DNA of 64,000 bases from Planctomycetota bacterium (lineage in GTDB: Bacteria; Planctomycetota; UBA1135; GCA-002686595). Numbering within the stretch: position 1 is the first letter of the stretch; each line of letters starts with the position of its first letter. Below the pieces are notes generated by a model. It was not told the DNA's origin and did not search any database. It saw nothing but the letters and a program-made list of their open reading frames with translations. Below, piece after piece: positions 61,712-64,000 of the stretch. The stretch is taken from positions 62,001 to 126,000 of the forward strand of contig JAPLOF010000020.1 in the NCBI GenBank assembly GCA_026692665.1. Reading direction: 5' to 3'. The position numbers and the translations under genes were made by a program.

Positions 61712-64000
61712 TCAGCGCGCCCAGTCGATCCGCACGCCGTTCGTCAGGTTGAAGGTCGAGCTGGTGCAGAACGCCGCGCTGTTCCGGTACCAGACCTGGT
61801 ACGCGCGTTGGGCTCCGTTGAGCGGGATGGCGCCGCGCGTGCTGACCGACAGGTCGCCGGGACCGGGATAGGACGCCGTGCCGCCCGCGGCCGTCTGCGT
61901 GCCGATCCGGATGACGCCGCCGCCGATGCAGACCAGTCCGTCGCCGAACGTGGCGGCCGGATTGACGTTCGTCCCCTGGAAGAAGAGGCAGACCGCCGTG
62001 CCCGGCATCCCGCTCGCCGCGAGGGCCGTCGAGTCGTTCCAGGTCGACAGGCTGCCGCTCGCGGCGAGCAGCGCGCCGGCTGCGTTGACCGAGCTGCCGC
62101 AACCGCGTCCGCTCGAACCGTTGTTCCCGCACGGGCAGTTCCCGTTCGTGCCGTCGCCGAAGCACACCGGCGCCTGCACACCGCCCTCTTCGGTGTCGAA
62201 GAGTCCGGCGAGCACGTCGTGGTTCGTGGCGCTGGTCGTTCGATCCCAGACGGCCATGAAGCGCCCGTTCGTGCCTCCGGAGCCCTGTTTCGAGGCCAGG
62301 CGCACGACGCCCTCCTCGTAGCCGGTGAACGCGAGGTTCTGGTGCGTCTGCTTCAGGCCGAGCGTGTTGCCCGACACGTAGACGTCGCTGACGTACGTGT
62401 CGTAGTCCGTGGTGCTGGTCAGGTACTGCTCGGCGTAGCCCACGAGGAAGTGCTGCCCGTCGCTGTCGACGAAGGGATAGCGCTGTTCCTGGAAGACCTG
62501 CACGTTCTCCAGGATCGTGAGGTCGATCGACTGCAGGACCGTCACGCCGTCGAGCAGGATCGCGTGGATGTCGTTGTCCGTGCCGTAGTCGTACTGGTGG
62601 ACGATCAGCGTGCGCTGGGTGTTCGTGAGCGGGCTCGACACGCAGGGGAACTGGTTGAAGCCGCCCGAGGTGATCTGCGTCGGGCCGTTGAGGACGACGC
62701 CGTCGTAGCGGATGCGGCCGCACCAGACGTCGGACGTCAGGAAACCGGTGGAACGCTCCCAGGTGAGAGTCCACGTGTCCCCGCCGTTCGAACGCGAGAT
62801 GCTCGGATAGTCGTCGCTCGTGCCGCCCGAGTTCGAGATGTAGTTCGGTGCCGACACGCTGGTGTCGGGGCCGACCATGCGGAAGACGATGTCGTTGTCG
62901 CCCGGCGCGTAGTAGCGCTCGTAGGCCACGCAGTAGGAGGCCGGCGCGGCGGGGAACGGATCGCCGCCGACGGAGGGCCAGACCTCGGGACCGCTCTCGA
63001 CGCCCGTGATCGGGAACTCGTTCCCGAGCGCGCTGAAGGCCGCGTTCACGGTCCGTCCGCGGATGTTCGAATCGGTGCCGCCGGTGTCGACGGCCGCCAC
63101 CACCAGGAACTGGTCGGCGGAGTTCAGGTTGGCGCATCGGGCGCGGCGCCACGAGGCGGTGTTGCTGTTGATGTACCCGCCCCAGATGTAGCCGCCCGTC
63201 GCGTTCAGGACGACGTGATAGATGTCGTGGTCGCTCGCGGTGACGGTCTCCTCGTAGACGACGAGCCAGCGGTCGTACGTCGCGTCGTAGGCCACGTCGG
63301 CCAAGAAGTCGTCGTACGAGGTCGTGTCGACCACGAACGTGCTGACGACCGGGTCGATCACCAGCGGGAAGGCCGCGCCGGCCAGGAATTCGGCGCTGAC
63401 CCGGATCGTGATGCCGGCGTCGTCGAGCGTCGTCGGGGCCGCCGAGCTGCGTCCAGCGGCGTCGATCGCGGTCGCGCGGCCGTAGCGGACTCGGCCGAAC
63501 TCGCCCTGGAACTCGAAGCCCTCGGCGCACGCGCTCGATTCGAGCGGGCTCGCGAGCGGCACGTGGACGACGAGATCCCCCGTGCCCGGCAACGACTGGA
63601 ACACGAACGTCTGCTCGATCGCGCCCGGCGTGATGTCGTAGGCCTCGACGAAGCTGCCGCGATCCAGCTCGACGCGGTCGCCGGAGCGCGCGGCGTCCGA
63701 CATGCGCTCGAACGCGACCGGCGTCCCGCCGACCGTCACGCTGTCGGGTGAGAGGGCGTGCGGGTAGTGCCGTTCCTGGCGCGGTCCGAACAGCGGGTAG
63801 TACGTCGCGCCGGCCGCGTCGAAGCCGAGCTTGAAGTTCGCGCCGCGCACCCACAGCGATCCGTCGCCGGGCGTGTCGTAGTGCGTGCGCGAGTGATCGA
63901 CGCCGCGCTGCGCCGCGAGCGGGGCGCGCGGATCGATGGACTTCGAGCGGGCCCGGGATTCCTCGCCCGGCGTCGTCGCGGTCCGCGGGCCGCGGTCCGG
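61712..64000 (-). CDS. secreted surface protein with CFGDG/CPCGN C-terminal domain (N-terminus cut by window)
   Basis: The frame is open to base 64000, so the first residues and signal peptide lie outside; 762 codons are visible. Paralogue of the protein at 45946-48411: shared N-terminal module (DGSLWVRGANFKLGFD; ATYYPLF; DSVTVGGTPVAFERM; PLVIDPVVST), a beta-rich middle with WERSTGF- and YCVAYERYY-like strands, and the same ~150-residue end (CFGDGTNGNCPCGN, GRGC, CLFFQGT, FCTSSTFN, ending VRIDWAR). A GTG at 63850 could be mistaken for the start, but the homologous region continues upstream of it. Confidence 0.75.
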   Translation of the reverse strand, partial: PDRGPRTATTPGEESRARSKSIDPRAPLAAQRGVDHSRTHYDTPGDGSLWVRGANFKLGFDAAGATYYPLFGPRQERHYPHALSPDSVTVGGTPVAFERMSDAARSGDRVELDRGSFVEAYDITPGAIEQTFVFQSLPGTGDLVVHVPLASPLESSACAEGFEFQGEFGRVRYGRATAIDAAGRSSAAPTTLDDAGITIRVSAEFLAGAAFPLVIDPVVSTFVVDTTSYDDFLADVAYDATYDRWLVVYEETVTASDHDIYHVVLNATGGYIWGGYINSNTASWRRARCANLNSADQFLVVAAVDTGGTDSNIRGRTVNAAFSALGNEFPITGVESGPEVWPSVGGDPFPAAPASYCVAYERYYAPGDNDIVFRMVGPDTSVSAPNYISNSGGTSDDYPSISRSNGGDTWTLTWERSTGFLTSDVWCGRIRYDGVVLNGPTQITSGGFNQFPCVSSPLTNTQRTLIVHQYDYGTDNDIHAILLDGVTVLQSIDLTILENVQVFQEQRYPFVDSDGQHFLVGYAEQYLTSTTDYDTYVSDVYVSGNTLGLKQTHQNLAFTGYEEGVVRLASKQGSGGTNGRFMAVWDRTTSATNHDVLAGLFDTEEGGVQAPVCFGDGTNGNCPCGNNGSSGRGCGSSVNAAGALLAASGSLSTWNDSTALAASGMPGTAVCLFFQGTNVNPAATFGDGLVCIGGGVIRIGTQTAAGGTASYPGPGDLSVSTRGAIPLNGAQRAYQVWYRNSAAFCTSSTFNLTNGVRIDWAR

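Noticed and set aside
1-64000. CRISPR arrays, phage genes, insertion sequences, toxin-antitoxin or defence cassettes
   Set aside because: No spaced direct repeats, no transposase or integrase motifs and no defence-type nuclease or ATPase gene seen in either strand.

Overview
This window is one stretch of a very GC-rich bacterial chromosome (about 70% GC by eye) and almost certainly comes from a planctomycete or close PVC relative. The evidence is the protein repertoire: PVC-type propeller/HEAT/cytochrome c proteins, DUF1080 sugar-binding domains, a ThuA-like protein, a formylglycine-generating enzyme, many lipobox proteins, and two paralogous secreted proteins ending in a Cys-rich domain (CFGDG...CPCGN...GRGC). 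I remember that ending from the Poly30/Pla133-like planctomycetes, but this is memory, not a search. I see no rRNA, tRNA, CRISPR array, transposase or phage gene. About 50 protein genes cover most of the sequence, and both window edges cut through a gene.

Layout. 1-867 is a YeiH-like membrane protein cut by the window start. Behind it, at 1065-1241, lies a probable structured non-coding RNA with its own promoter and terminator. 1788-9366 holds envelope genes: a secreted beta-helix protein, outer-membrane barrels, lipoproteins and an MscS channel. 9514-18631 holds a patatin/POTRA/barrel protein that looks catalytically dead, a formylglycine-generating enzyme, an alkaline-phosphatase-fold enzyme, a Na+/H+ antiporter, a TrpF-like isomerase, MscL, a DUF2959 lipoprotein and a YdiY-like barrel. 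18915-24927 carries two large secreted sugar-related proteins around a CpeT-family lipoprotein. 25071-30460 has an S1-domain protein, two orphan genes in a lower-GC patch, a cobalamin-binding protein and ClpS. 30575-34372 is a TRAP transporter operon (T component, P, fused QM). 34421-45734 holds a saccharopine-dehydrogenase-like enzyme, a secreted zinc protease, a phosphodiesterase, a Rieske protein, small redox enzymes and a molybdopterin oxidoreductase. 45946-50747 has surface proteins. 50804-52974 encodes separate bacterial counterparts of the two halves of plant Tm-1. 53032-60582 has a ThuA-like protein, a 1610-residue multidomain protein and a ferredoxin-NrfD fusion. 60855-64000 has a nitrilase-family enzyme and the second CFGDG/CPCGN surface protein.

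How the genes work together. Most products are predicted to work outside the cytoplasm. The DUF1080, ThuA and PVC-propeller proteins suggest use of complex carbohydrates, and the formylglycine-generating enzyme would activate sulfatases encoded elsewhere. MscS, MscL and the antiporter point to osmotic and ion stress. The molybdoenzyme (42945-45734) and the ferredoxin-NrfD protein (59080-60582) look like parts of one quinone-linked redox complex, although about 13 kb separates them.

Best leads: (1) the structured RNA at 1065-1241; (2) a family of large inverted repeats built on GTGCCTGGCT at 23127-23224, 50160-50257 and 54126-54178, always just behind a stop codon; (3) the type Vd-like patatin protein lacking both catalytic residues; (4) the shared CFGDG/CPCGN C-terminal domain; (5) the 1610-residue protein joining a GDSL-like region, propeller, HEAT, discoidin, type-1 copper and cytochrome c domains. 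All family calls come from reading motifs; no database search was run.
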